A stretch of 64,000 nucleotides of DNA from Pseudomonas sp. GL-B-19. GTDB taxonomy: Bacteria; Pseudomonadota; Gammaproteobacteria; Pseudomonadales; Pseudomonadaceae. This document shows, piece after piece, positions 1 through 7,742 of the stretch. Both the position numbers and the translations under genes were made by a program. The notes under the pieces were generated by a model. That model had not been told where the DNA came from. It made no database searches and worked only from the letters and a program-made list of their open reading frames with translations. How positions within the stretch are numbered: the stretch's first letter is position 1; the number at the start of each line of letters is the position of its first letter. The DNA lies in contig NZ_JAHBDK010000025.1 in the NCBI RefSeq assembly GCF_019956415.1, positions 26,121-90,120 on the forward strand, read 5' to 3'.

Positions 1-1043
1 CGGACTTTGTCGACGTCGGTGGACTTGGCTTTTTCAGCCGCTTGCGCCCACATGTGAATGCCGACGTAGGTGGCTTCCATCGGGTCGTTGGTCACCGCTT
101 TGTCGGCGCCGGGCAGGTTGTGTTTCTTGGCGTAGGCTTTCCAGTCCGCGACGAACTTCTTGTTCTGCGGGTTCTCGACCGACTCAAAGTAGTTCCACGC
201 CGCGAGGTTGCCCACCAGCGGTTTGGTGTCGATGCCGCGCAGTTCTTCTTCGCCCACGGAGAATGCCACGACCGGAACGTCGGTGGCTTTCAGACCCTGG
301 TTGGCCAGCTCTTTATAAAAAGGAACGTTGGAGTCGCCGTTGACGGTCGAGATGACGGCAGTCTTGCCACCCGCCGAGAATTTTTTGATGTTGGCGACGA
401 TGGTCTGGTAATCGGCGTGACCGAACGGGGTGTAGACCTCTTCGATGTCCTTGTCGGCCACACCTTTAGAATGCAGGAACGAACGCAGGATTTTGTTGGT
501 GGTGCGCGGGTAGACGTAGTCGGTGCCGAGCAGGAAGTAACGCTTGGCGCTGCCGCCTTCTTCGCTCATCAGGTATTCAACGGCGGGGATCGCTTGCTGG
601 TTCGGCGCGGCGCCGGTGTAGAACACGTTTGGCGACATCTCTTCGCCTTCGTATTGCACCGGGTAGAACAGCAAGCCGTTGAGCTCTTCGAACACCGGCA
701 ACACCGATTTACGCGACACCGAAGTCCAGCAACCGAACACCACGGCCACCTTGTCCTGAGTCAGCAGCTGACGGCCCTTTTCCGCGAACAGCGGCCAGTT
801 CGACGCCGGGTCCACCACCACTGGCTCCAGCATCATGCCGTTCACGCCGCCCTTGGCGTTGATCTCGTCGATGGTCATCAACGCCATGTCTTTGAGCGAT
901 GTTTCGGAGATCGCCATGGTGCCGGACAACGAATGCAGAATACCGACCTTGATGGTTTCGGCAGCCTGGACAGTCCAGGTCATGCCCATCGCGGCAATGC
1001 TTGCCGAGAGTGTAAAAGCCTTGATCAAGCTACGACGCTTCAT
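1..1043 (-). CDS. urtA: Urea ABC transporter substrate-binding protein UrtA (3' end outside window)
   Basis: Periplasmic urea-binding protein that feeds the UrtBCDE permease. The N-terminus reads MKRRSLIKAFTLSASIAAMG, a twin-basic signal peptide ending near a VQAAE cleavage region. It is followed by IKVGILHSLSGTMAISE, the typical start of Leu/Ile/Val-type (Peripla_BP_5) binding domains. Further on, DPASNWPLFAEK, VFGCWTSVSRKSVLP and NGLLFYPVQYEGEE are characteristic of UrtA/AmiC-like urea and short-chain amide receptors. About 347 residues are visible and the C-terminus runs off the left edge. The start ATG at 1043 lies about 55 nt downstream of a sigma-54-like promoter, which fits nitrogen-regulated expression. 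In P. aeruginosa the urt/urease locus is close to retS, as here apart from the inserted block. Family call is firm. Confidence 0.93.
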   Translation of the reverse strand, partial: MKRRSLIKAFTLSASIAAMGMTWTVQAAETIKVGILHSLSGTMAISETSLKDMALMTIDEINAKGGVNGMMLEPVVVDPASNWPLFAEKGRQLLTQDKVAVVFGCWTSVSRKSVLPVFEELNGLLFYPVQYEGEEMSPNVFYTGAAPNQQAIPAVEYLMSEEGGSAKRYFLLGTDYVYPRTTNKILRSFLHSKGVADKDIEEVYTPFGHADYQTIVANIKKFSAGGKTAVISTVNGDSNVPFYKELANQGLKATDVPVVAFSVGEEELRGIDTKPLVGNLAAWNYFESVENPQNKKFVADWKAYAKKHNLPGADKAVTNDPMEATYVGIHMWAQAAEKAKSTDVDKV

Positions 1044-1106
1044 TGTGCGATCTCCATGAACTTATGAATTTTCTTGGTTGGCAGATGCGGATTACTGAAG
1101 GCTGTT

Positions 1107-1124
1107 TTGCAAGGGCTGTGCCCG
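1107..1124 (-). promoter_or_regulatory. Putative sigma-54 promoter of urtA
   Basis: Read on the minus strand, the sequence GGGCACAGCCCTTGCA carries GG and GC separated by exactly 10 bases. This matches the -24/-12 pattern GGCAC-N5-TTGCA of sigma-54 promoters. Expected transcription start is near 1096, giving a leader of about 50 nt before the urtA ATG. The match plus the known NtrC/sigma-54 control of urea uptake supports the call. I could not identify a convincing NtrC dyad upstream. Confidence 0.6.
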
Positions 1125-1309
1125 GTTGGCAAAAGTCGTGGAAATGACGGGTTAGAGCGGTTGTGCGGTTTGGGCAGCGCACCATGAAAGGACGAGGTCG
1201 GCGCGGTGGTGCGAGAGGGTGCGCTACATTGGGGCGCAGACCTTGCAGACAACACTGATCAAATGTGGGAGTGCGTCGAGTGCAGGATTTGTGGGCGATG
1301 ATAAACCCC

Positions 1310-1399
1310 TGTAGGAGTGAGCCTGCTCGCGATAGCGGTATGTCAGGCAAAGTGATGCTGAATGTGCTGCCGTCTTCGCGAGCAGGCTCGCTCCCACAT
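1310..1399. repeat. REP doublet (inverted pair)
   Basis: Two REP units in opposite orientation. The left arm is GTAGGAGTGAGCCTGCTCGC and the right arm is the near-reverse complement ending GCTCGCTCCCACAT, separated by about 40 bp. It lies between the urtA promoter region and the end of the DUF6124 gene. Confidence 0.85.
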
Positions 1400-1414
1400 T
1401 TTTTTGCAGTGTTT

Positions 1415-1786
1415 CTAGGTGGGGACGACGTTATCCACCGCGCGGTTCACGGCCAGTTCCGCGAGCATGATGACCTGTTGAATCGCCATCGCCTTATGGC
1501 GTTGCGGGCCTATCAACTCGGTGGCGAAATCGCTGGCCAGGACACTGGCTGATGCCAAGGATTCACAGGCATTGACCAACAGGCTTTCGGTGTCGTTGTT
1601 TGGGGCGATCATGAACATGGTGCTGGGGCGGCGGGGTTTTTCGGTGTATTGGGCCGGGGGATCGAGGTAGTAGTCGAGGGCGCGTTTGATGGCGTCGCGA
1701 TCCCTTAGCAGGTCTTCGTTGTGAGATGTTTCGGGATCGGAGGTGGTGGTGTCGATAGGTGGGTCTGGAACAATCTTCTTATTCAT
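1415..1786 (-). CDS. DUF6124 family small protein
   Basis: A 123-residue protein with no signal peptide. It has an acidic, low-complexity start (NKKIVPDPPIDTTTSDPETS), then a helical region RDRDAIKRALDYYL, the segment FMIAPNNDTESLLVNACESL and a C-terminal helix AIQQVIMLAELAVNRAVD. The combination of a proline-rich linker and a DTESLLVNACE helix is typical of the short DUF6124/DUF3077-like proteins found in many copies in pseudomonads. No biochemical function is known to me. The gene stands alone and is preceded by a strongly structured leader (1787-2025). Upstream of ATG 1786 the sequence reads ACCCCAAG, so the ribosome site is weak. Confidence 0.7.
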   Translation of the reverse strand: MNKKIVPDPPIDTTTSDPETSHNEDLLRDRDAIKRALDYYLDPPAQYTEKPRRPSTMFMIAPNNDTESLLVNACESLASASVLASDFATELIGPQRHKAMAIQQVIMLAELAVNRAVDNVVPT

Positions 1787-1807
1787 CTTGGGGTCTACTC
1801 AATTGAG

Positions 1808-2021
1808 GCCACCACTTAATCGTTCTCACACGATGAAGGGGTGGCAGCTATGTGCGGAGTGAGAAACCGGTGACCCCAAATCCGGCCGGACCGAAGTCCG
1901 CCCGCACACAGCCGCCATAGACATTGCTGGCAGCGGATAAGCTGGCGGCAATTATGGTGGTACTGATGTTGGATTAACAGGGGCTGCCGGGTTCTCACGC
2001 CCGATCACTGATGTGCAGTGA
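1808..2021 (-). ncRNA. Putative structured RNA leader upstream of the DUF6124 gene
   Basis: The minus strand folds into several nested helices. A TCACTG/CAGTGA hairpin sits at 2005-2021. A long imperfect outer helix pairs 1980-1998 with 1859-1877 (about 16 of 19 positions). It encloses a 7-bp GCCGCCA/TGGCGGC helix (1943-1949 with 1911-1917) and a CGGAC-UUCG-GUCCG tetraloop hairpin (1887-1900). A GCCACC/GGTGGC helix (1840-1845 with 1808-1813) enclosing TCGT...ACGA lies directly before the gene. This amount of pairing in an intergenic stretch suggests a cis-acting leader or a small RNA. It is inferred from sequence alone, and no known class was recognised. Confidence 0.45.
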
Positions 2022-2135
2022 CAGCCACAGACTAGACAGCCCGCGTCCGACGAACAACCTGAAAAAGTCGTGGGAAACGTCCGGTCATTTCACATCCAGA
2101 TAAACACACATAAACAACCCCAGAATCACAATCCC

Positions 2136-2494
2136 TGTAGGAGCTGGCTTGCCAGCGAAAGCGGTATATCAGGCACATCGATGCTGTATGTGCCGCCGTC
2201 TTCGCTGGCAAGCCAGCTCCTACAGTTGATCTGTGTCGGACACTGAGTCTGTGAGCGACGATACCCCCCCTGTAGGAGCTGGCTTGCCAGCGAAAGCGGT
2301 GGGTCAGTCACATCAATGCTGGATGTGTCGCCGTCTTCGCTGGCAAGCCAGCTCCTACAGTTGATCTGTGTCGGACACTGAGTCTGTGAGCGACGATACC
2401 CCCCTGTAGGAGCTGGCTTGCCAGCGAAAGCGGTGGGGCAGTCACATCAATGCTGGATGTGTCGCCGTCTTCGCTGGCAAGCCAGCTCCTACAT
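2136..2494. repeat. Three tandem REP doublets
   Basis: Three inverted REP pairs at about 2136-2225, 2271-2360 and 2405-2492 use the core GTAGGAGCTGGCTTGCCAGC. They are joined by almost identical spacers (GATCTGTGTCGGACACTGAG... and GTGAGCGACGATACCCC), giving a period of about 134 bp. Copies 2 and 3 are nearly identical, including the inter-arm loops, while copy 1 differs in the loop. This looks like recent tandem amplification of one REP doublet plus spacer. Confidence 0.9.
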
Positions 2495-2496
2495 GG

Positions 2497-3873
2497 TCAC
2501 AAAGATGAGGCCGATTCAGTCTGTCGGCTGAAACGCGACAACAGCACGCGATCCAGCACCCAGACCACCACCAAGGATGCGCCCACCAGCGGAAACATCA
2601 CCGCCAGGGCGAACATGATGACCATCGCGGTTTTCCATTTCGGCAGGTCGTGGCGTAGCGGCGGCACACCGAATTTGCCCTGTGGCCGACGCTTCCACCA
2701 GATCACCACGCCGCTGACGGCGCTGAGCAGGATCATCAGGCAGATCAGCAACACGATGATCTGATTGAACACACCGAACATCTTGCCTTCGTGCAGCATC
2801 ACGCCGATTTCCGTGGCGCGGGCGACGGTGCCGTATTGCTCGTAACGCACATCGGCGAGGACGTCGCCGGTGTATTGATCGACGTGCAGTGTGGCGTCGT
2901 TGCGCGGGTCGTCGGCGAACACGGCGATGGTGAACACGCCGGTGGCGGTTTTCGGGAAGGTGATGCTGTAACCCGGCTCGACCTTGCGTTGTACGGCGAT
3001 GTTCTGCACGTCTTGCAGGCTGATGGTCGGCGCGGCCGGGCCGGCCTGTGCGCCGTCGTGGGTCATGTGTTCGGCGTGGTCGCCGGACATCGGCATCGGC
3101 GTGTTTTCCATGGCCCAAGGCACGGTCTGGCGAGTGGCGGTGTTGAGGCTGCGGGCCTCGACATCGGATTTGGGCACGTTGTCCCACATGGCGGCCGGGA
3201 ACACGTTCCAGACGCCTGCGTATTTCTCACCCCAGAAACCAGTCCAGGTCATGCCGCTGAGCAACATCACCAACAGCAGCGATGCGCCCCAGAACCCGGT
3301 CACGGCGTGCAGGTCACGCCACAACACGCGACCGCGACTGGTCAGGCGCGGCCACAAAATGCCCGCCGCCTGGCCGCGTGGCCACCACAGGAACACCCCG
3401 GACACCACCAGGACGACGCCCCAACCGGCGGCCATTTCGATCAGCCGATCGCCCACGGTGCCGATCATCAGCTCGCCGTGAATGGCTCGCGCGATGGCTT
3501 GCAGATTCATCTTGGCGTCTTGCTCGCCGAGGATGTCGCCTTGGTAGGGATCAATGAACACGTTCAGCTCGGTGCCGGCATTGACCACGACAAATTGCGC
3601 GCTGCGCTCGGCGTTAACCGGTGGCAGGTACTGCTTGATGGTGGCTTGTGGATACGCTTCTTTCACCCGCGTGAGCAAGTCGTCGGCGGGCACGGTGTGG
3701 TGGCCGGCAGGGACGTTCAGCAGGCTGCCGTACATCAACGGATCGAGTTGCGGTTTGAACAGGTAAATGATGCCGGTCAGGGCCAGCATCACCATGAAGG
3801 GCGCCACGAACAGACCGGCATAGAAATGCCAGCGCCAGGCCAGATTGTAGAAGTTTGGTTTGGGCTGTTTCAT
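2497..3873 (-). CDS. PepSY-associated TM helix protein (PiuB-like, metal uptake associated)
   Basis: A 458-residue inner-membrane protein. After MKQPKPNFYNLAWRWHFYAG come four main membrane segments: FMVMLALTGIIYLF near residue 30, GWGVVLVVSGVFLWWP near 150, FWGASLLLVMLLSGMTW near 195, and IIVLLICLMILLSAVSGVVIWW near 375 with FPLVGASLVVVWVLD at the end. Periplasmic PepSY repeats lie between them. A His/Met-rich loop (MPMSGDHAEHMTHD) is centred near residue 265. ATG 3873 is chosen over an adjacent GTG because GGAG lies 8 nt upstream. The gene sits downstream of the TonB copper receptor, and PepSY-TM proteins commonly accompany TonB metal receptors as putative inner-membrane reductases or transport partners. 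A role in copper uptake is inferred. Confidence 0.85.
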   Translation of the reverse strand: MKQPKPNFYNLAWRWHFYAGLFVAPFMVMLALTGIIYLFKPQLDPLMYGSLLNVPAGHHTVPADDLLTRVKEAYPQATIKQYLPPVNAERSAQFVVVNAGTELNVFIDPYQGDILGEQDAKMNLQAIARAIHGELMIGTVGDRLIEMAAGWGVVLVVSGVFLWWPRGQAAGILWPRLTSRGRVLWRDLHAVTGFWGASLLLVMLLSGMTWTGFWGEKYAGVWNVFPAAMWDNVPKSDVEARSLNTATRQTVPWAMENTPMPMSGDHAEHMTHDGAQAGPAAPTISLQDVQNIAVQRKVEPGYSITFPKTATGVFTIAVFADDPRNDATLHVDQYTGDVLADVRYEQYGTVARATEIGVMLHEGKMFGVFNQIIVLLICLMILLSAVSGVVIWWKRRPQGKFGVPPLRHDLPKWKTAMVIMFALAVMFPLVGASLVVVWVLDRVLLSRFSRQTESASSL

Positions 3874-3936
3874 CACGTGTGCTCCGCTTTTGGCATGGAT
3901 CTTTTAGTTGTTTGTTGGCGGTTGCTTTGCAACCGA

Positions 3937-3985
3937 TCGCGAGCAGGCTCGCTCCCACATGGACAGTGGTGTACCTGCTCGCGAA
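3937..3985. repeat. Degenerate REP doublet
   Basis: A single clear REP arm (GCGAGCAGGCTCGCTCCCAC, about 3939-3959) is followed by a partial opposite arm CTGCTCGCGAAG. It lies between the receptor gene and the PepSY gene. Confidence 0.6.
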
Positions 3986-3990
3986 GCTTT

Positions 3991-6108
3991 TTAGAAACTC
4001 ATGTCAACCTTGGTCCAGAGCGTTCGCCCCGGTTCTTTAATGGCCTGCGGGTTTTGGGCCGGGTAGCCAAAACCGGCGTTGCCGGCCAGGTTCAAGTGCT
4101 CGGCGTAGGCCTTGCCGAACAGGTTGTCGACGCCGGTGCTGACCCTCCAGTGCTGGTTGATCCGGTAGGCACCGTTGAGCGAGAACACGCCAAAGCCCGG
4201 GGTCTTGTCGAAGTCTTTGCCGACGACGTTGCCCTTGTTCAGGTCGATGCGGTTTTGCGCGGCGACTACCCGCCACAGCGCCCCTGCACTCCAGTTGTCT
4301 TCGCTGTAGGTGAGGCCGAAACGCGCGTCCAGTGGCGGCATTTGTGGCAGTGGGTTGCCGTCGCTGCTGTTCTTGCCCCAGGCGTAGGCCAGGGTCGCGT
4401 CGGCTTTCCAGTTGTTGGTCAACCGGTAGGCCGCACCGAGTTCGCCGCCCATGATGCGGGCGTCGATGTTTTTTGCCTGGGAGAGAGTTCCCGTCGGGGT
4501 CGGGATGTAGTTGAACAGGATGTAGTCGTGCACTTTCCCGACGTAACCCGCGACCCAGGCATCAAGGTCTTCGGTTCTGTATTGCAGGCCGAAGTCGAGC
4601 TGGGTGGTTTTCTCAGGCTTGATCGAATCGAAGGCATTCACCGAACCGACGGGGCCGCTCTTGGGTGAAAACAGCTCCCAGTAATCCGGGAATCGTTCGG
4701 TGTGACCGAGGCCTGCGTACAGGGTGGTCGGGCTGTCCGCAAGGTCATGCTCATAACGGGCGAAGCCGCTCGGCAGGGTGTCGGTGCGGGTATCGTCGGC
4801 GGTCGGGTTGGGGCGTTTCGTCATCCCTGAACCGATGGTTTGCCGGTAGTCCTTGGCCGAGGCGCGGTCCAGACGCGCGCCGGTAATCAGCCTGTCCTGG
4901 TCGGCGGCGTACCAGGTCAGTTCGCTGAAGACACCGTAGTTGTGGAAGTCGGCGTCCTCGGTGTACGGCAGGTCCTTGTAGGTATTGATGCCCGCACTGC
5001 CGCGCTGGCGGTGTTCGCTGGTTTGCACGTCGATACCGCTGATCAGCTGCACGACGCCCCAGCGCCAGGTGCCTTTGACCCTGCCGCCGACGGTTCGACG
5101 GTCGACATTCGACGCCCTCGGGCCGGACATCATCCCGGTGCCGGACGGCGTGCGCAGGGTGTAGTTGTCCATCACGTGGTCGGCGTAGTTGTAGTAAATC
5201 TGGCCTTCGATCTTATCCAGCACGTCGCCGACGTTCGATTTTTCGAAGCGCAGACCCAGGCTTTCGCGCAGGAACTGCGAGCCGTCCATGCCACGCCCGG
5301 CGTAACGCGCTTCACCATCGCTTTTGCCAGCGGTCAGCTCTAGCAGGGTGTCGGCGTCCGGGGTCCAGCCGAGTGCGACGTCACCGTTCCACTTGTCGTA
5401 GCGCGAGGGCACGGTGTCGTTGTTGCCATCCCGGTAATCGTCGGCGTGTGCAGTGTTGCCGATCACTCGCACGTAGCCCAGCGACCCGCCGGCCGCGGCG
5501 TCCACCAGTTTGTCGAAGCGGCCGTTGGAGCCTGCCAGCACGCTGGCATTCACCCGGGTGCCGAGTTCACCGAAGCTTTCTGGCTCACGGTCGAAGAGGA
5601 TCGTCCCGGCGGACGCACCCGGTCCCCACAGTACAGTTTGCGGGCCTTTGATCACGGTGAGTTTGTCGTAGGTTTCCGGCGAGATGTACGAGGTTGGCGC
5701 GTCCATCCGGCCAGGGCAGGCGCCCAGTAATTGGCCGCCGTTGGTGAGGATGTTCATCCGCGAGCCGAACATGCCGCGCAGCACCGGGTCGCCGTTGGTG
5801 CCGCCGTTGCGCACGAGGGCGAAGCCGGGGATGGTTTTCAAGTAATCGCCGCCGTCGCTGGCCGGCACCGGTTGGCGCGGGTCCTTGGGGTTGGTGACGA
5901 TGGTCAGCGGAGAGCTGGGGGCGATCGCGGTGATCACCGTCGGGCTCAGCTCTTCGTTGTGGCCGGCGTGTTCATCGGCCAGCGCCATCGGTGTCAGTAG
6001 AACGCCACACAGGAATGCGGTGGCGTGCCTGAATCGAACACCGGGTTCGTTCAGGGTTAAAGAAGCTTGGGCAGGGCGCAAGCGTGAGTCAGCAGAAAAC
6101 CTGGACAT
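3991..6108 (-). CDS. TonB-dependent copper receptor (OprC-like)
   Basis: A 705-residue outer-membrane receptor. After a signal peptide ending LTPMALADEHAGHNEE it has a plug domain (GDYLKTIPGFALVRNGGTN, VLRGMFGSRMNILTNG, VIKGPQTVLWGPGASAGTI). A long barrel follows, ending LWTKVDMSF with the C-terminal aromatic residue usual for outer-membrane insertion. The plug sequence with GGQLLGACPGRMDAPTSYIS and the His-rich mature N-terminus match the TonB-dependent copper receptor family that includes P. aeruginosa OprC. ATG 6108 is preferred over 6120 because GGAA precedes it by 8 nt. A longer in-frame extension to 6252 is translated REP sequence and is not real. It is the central uptake component of a leftward copper cluster with PCu(A)C and two DUF2946 proteins. 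Confidence 0.92.
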   Translation of the reverse strand: MSRFSADSRLRPAQASLTLNEPGVRFRHATAFLCGVLLTPMALADEHAGHNEELSPTVITAIAPSSPLTIVTNPKDPRQPVPASDGGDYLKTIPGFALVRNGGTNGDPVLRGMFGSRMNILTNGGQLLGACPGRMDAPTSYISPETYDKLTVIKGPQTVLWGPGASAGTILFDREPESFGELGTRVNASVLAGSNGRFDKLVDAAAGGSLGYVRVIGNTAHADDYRDGNNDTVPSRYDKWNGDVALGWTPDADTLLELTAGKSDGEARYAGRGMDGSQFLRESLGLRFEKSNVGDVLDKIEGQIYYNYADHVMDNYTLRTPSGTGMMSGPRASNVDRRTVGGRVKGTWRWGVVQLISGIDVQTSEHRQRGSAGINTYKDLPYTEDADFHNYGVFSELTWYAADQDRLITGARLDRASAKDYRQTIGSGMTKRPNPTADDTRTDTLPSGFARYEHDLADSPTTLYAGLGHTERFPDYWELFSPKSGPVGSVNAFDSIKPEKTTQLDFGLQYRTEDLDAWVAGYVGKVHDYILFNYIPTPTGTLSQAKNIDARIMGGELGAAYRLTNNWKADATLAYAWGKNSSDGNPLPQMPPLDARFGLTYSEDNWSAGALWRVVAAQNRIDLNKGNVVGKDFDKTPGFGVFSLNGAYRINQHWRVSTGVDNLFGKAYAEHLNLAGNAGFGYPAQNPQAIKEPGRTLWTKVDMSF

Positions 6109-6162
6109 GACAATTTCCATCGAACGGCATAAACGACACGGCCGGCAGCCGAGGCAATATCC

Positions 6163-6254
6163 TTGTGGGAGCGAGCCTGCTCGCGAAGGCGGTGTGCCAG
6201 ACGACATCAATGTTGACTGACACTCCCTCTTCGCGAGCGGGCTCGCTCCCACAG
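6163..6254. repeat. REP doublet
   Basis: Inverted pair with arms GTGGGAGCGAGCCTGCTCGC and GCGAGCGGGCTCGCTCCCAC in the intergenic region between the receptor gene and the DUF2946 gene. Confidence 0.85.
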
Positions 6255-6297
6255 GTTTGCTTGGCTGGTTTAACCGTGTGAGATCAGAGGTGGGTGT

Positions 6298-6747
6298 TTA
6301 CGCAACGATGGGCGGGGCGCGGGTTCGGGCGCCGGGGAAGAAAGGTTGCCGGGCGTGGCCCAGGCGGGGAGACGGGGTAGTGAATGTGCTGGCGGGCGGG
6401 GTGTTGAAGGCTGTGAACGAAACACCGCCGGTCAGCGCCGGGCAGTTGAACAGCAAACTGCAATAGCCGCATTTTTCCCAGATCGCGTGGTGCGACGGGG
6501 TGGGCGGGCAGTGCTCGGCAGCGGGTTGCGCGCCGTGGTCGGCGTGATCCATCGCCGACATGTCCATGCTCATGTCCATCGACATGTTCATGGTCATTGC
6601 AGAGGCGCGTTGATCCATCGGCATCGACTGAGAAATCAGCGGGCCGATAAAGATCATCAACATGGCGAACAGGCTGATCCAGCTGCCGCGCGTCAGGCTC
6701 AATGACTGACGACGTGACGCGGATGACCTGGCGCTAAGCGGGCGCAT
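6298..6747 (-). CDS. DUF2946 family protein, Met/His-rich (copper cluster)
   Basis: A 149-residue protein with one N-terminal membrane segment (SWISLFAMLMIFIGPLISQ, residues about 22-40). A periplasmic stretch follows that is rich in Met, His and Asp (TMNMSMDMSMDMSAMDHADH), then a Cys pair in WEKCGYCSLLFNCPA. DUF2946 proteins typically carry this H/C-rich arrangement and accompany copper-handling genes in proteobacteria. The Met/His motif suits Cu(I)/Cu(II) binding. It lies between the PCu(A)C gene (20 bp gap) and the TonB receptor. Copper binding is inferred. The C-terminal tail past about residue 115 is low complexity. Confidence 0.75.
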   Translation of the reverse strand: MRPLSARSSASRRQSLSLTRGSWISLFAMLMIFIGPLISQSMPMDQRASAMTMNMSMDMSMDMSAMDHADHGAQPAAEHCPPTPSHHAIWEKCGYCSLLFNCPALTGGVSFTAFNTPPASTFTTPSPRLGHARQPFFPGARTRAPPIVA

Positions 6748-6767
6748 GGCGGCTTCTGCTCAGCGAA

Positions 6768-7247
6768 TTACTGGGTGTGAACGTGCATCTGCGTGTCTTG
6801 CGGCGGCTTTTTCTGCACGGCGACTTCGACCGTCACATCGCCGGCTTTCTCGAAATGCATCGTCAGCGGGAAGTGTTTGCCCTCGCTCAGCAGGCTGCGA
6901 TCTTTCAGCTCCAGCAGCATCACGTGATAGGCCATCGGCGCAAACGTGACGTTGCCGCCGGCGGGAATCTCGACGCTCGGCACGTGTTGCATTTTCATCA
7001 TATCGTTCTGCATCACGTGCTCGTGTAACTGGGCCTCGCCCGAAATCGGCGAATCGACACTGAGCAGGCGGTCAGCGGTTTTGCCGCTGTTGTGAATCAC
7101 GAAATAGGCGGCAACGGTTGGCGCGTTGGGCGGAAGCTCTTGCGACCACGGGTGAGCGATTTCCAGCTCGCCGACTTTGTATTCGTGGGCATTGGCAAAG
7201 CAGGCAGGCAGCAGCAACGCAGCCAAAACGATGAGTTTGTTCAACAT
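6768..7247 (-). CDS. Periplasmic copper chaperone PCu(A)C
   Basis: A 159-residue exported protein. The signal peptide ends ALLLPACFANA. The family hallmark H-x10-M-x21-H-x-M is visible as HEHVMQNDMMKMQHV followed by PMAYHVMLLELKD. The fold signatures VGELEIAHPWSQELPPNAP and AAYFVIHNSG are typical of DUF461/PCu(A)C cuproproteins, which deliver Cu(I) in the periplasm, classically to the CuA site of cytochrome oxidase. The C-terminal tail (QKKPPQDTQMHVHTQ) adds further His/Met ligands. GGAG is 8 nt before ATG 7247. It is flanked by DUF2946 genes in one leftward cluster. Confidence 0.93.
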   Translation of the reverse strand: MLNKLIVLAALLLPACFANAHEYKVGELEIAHPWSQELPPNAPTVAAYFVIHNSGKTADRLLSVDSPISGEAQLHEHVMQNDMMKMQHVPSVEIPAGGNVTFAPMAYHVMLLELKDRSLLSEGKHFPLTMHFEKAGDVTVEVAVQKKPPQDTQMHVHTQ

Positions 7248-7295
7248 GGCAGTTCTCCGGAACGATTCAAAACGCAGGTCAATTGCGAGAAAGAA

Positions 7296-7694
7296 TCACA
7301 CCAGAGGGGACGCGCGGGGGTTGAGACTCGGCCATTGCTGGCGCGGTGTGGGGGTGTCGAGTGTGGCGGAGGGCCGGCTTCGATTGCTCTCGAAGTGCGC
7401 GAAATACAGCTGCGGCTCATGTCCCGGCAGTGCCACCAAGGGGGCGGAGCCCGAGCAACACCAGCAATGCTGCATGTTGGAATGATCATCACCCTGTGGT
7501 GCTTTTTGCCCGATATCGCCCAGGGAAATCGCCACCATCTTGGTGCCGCTGGACGTACAGAAACTGCCCCACAGCAATTGCTCGGCGGGTGATTTCGCCG
7601 CCTGCGCCATCGCATTGCTCATCGGCATGGCGAGCATGTTGAACAGCACTGCGAAGCAGGCGATCCAGGCAATTGCAAGCCGATGTCGGGACAT
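7296..7694 (-). CDS. DUF2946 family protein (first gene of the copper cluster)
   Basis: A 132-residue protein with an N-terminal signal or anchor (IAWIACFAVLFNMLAMPMSNAMA). The predicted periplasmic part contains MQHCWCCSGSAPLVALPGHE, a Cys-rich, His-containing motif typical of DUF2946. It is the most upstream gene of the leftward copper cluster (DUF2946 - PCu(A)C - DUF2946 - TonB receptor - PepSY), with 48 bp to the next gene. Its promoter must lie within 7695-7742 or further upstream. No clear copper-responsive operator was identified. Confidence 0.78.
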   Translation of the reverse strand: MSRHRLAIAWIACFAVLFNMLAMPMSNAMAQAAKSPAEQLLWGSFCTSSGTKMVAISLGDIGQKAPQGDDHSNMQHCWCCSGSAPLVALPGHEPQLYFAHFESNRSRPSATLDTPTPRQQWPSLNPRASPLV

Positions 7695-7742
7695 GGGACA
7701 AATCCGTTTGGGTGGGCGATCAAGCGCGGCTATTTAGCCTGA

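Noticed and set aside
1816..1998. 60-codon frame within the structured leader
   Set aside because: Its sequence follows the stem-forming bases, with no family similarity or ribosome site; RNA structure explains it better.
2136..2494. Possible CRISPR array
   Set aside because: Units are inverted REP pairs with near-identical spacers, not direct repeats with unique spacers, and no cas genes are nearby.
2791..4668. 625-codon plus-strand frame antisense to the PepSY and TonB receptor genes
   Set aside because: Composition is typical of a shadow of G+C-rich coding on the other strand, with no domain or ribosome site. The minus-strand genes are clear family members.
6109..6252. N-terminal extension of the TonB receptor
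   Set aside because: Translates REP sequence and would bury the signal peptide.
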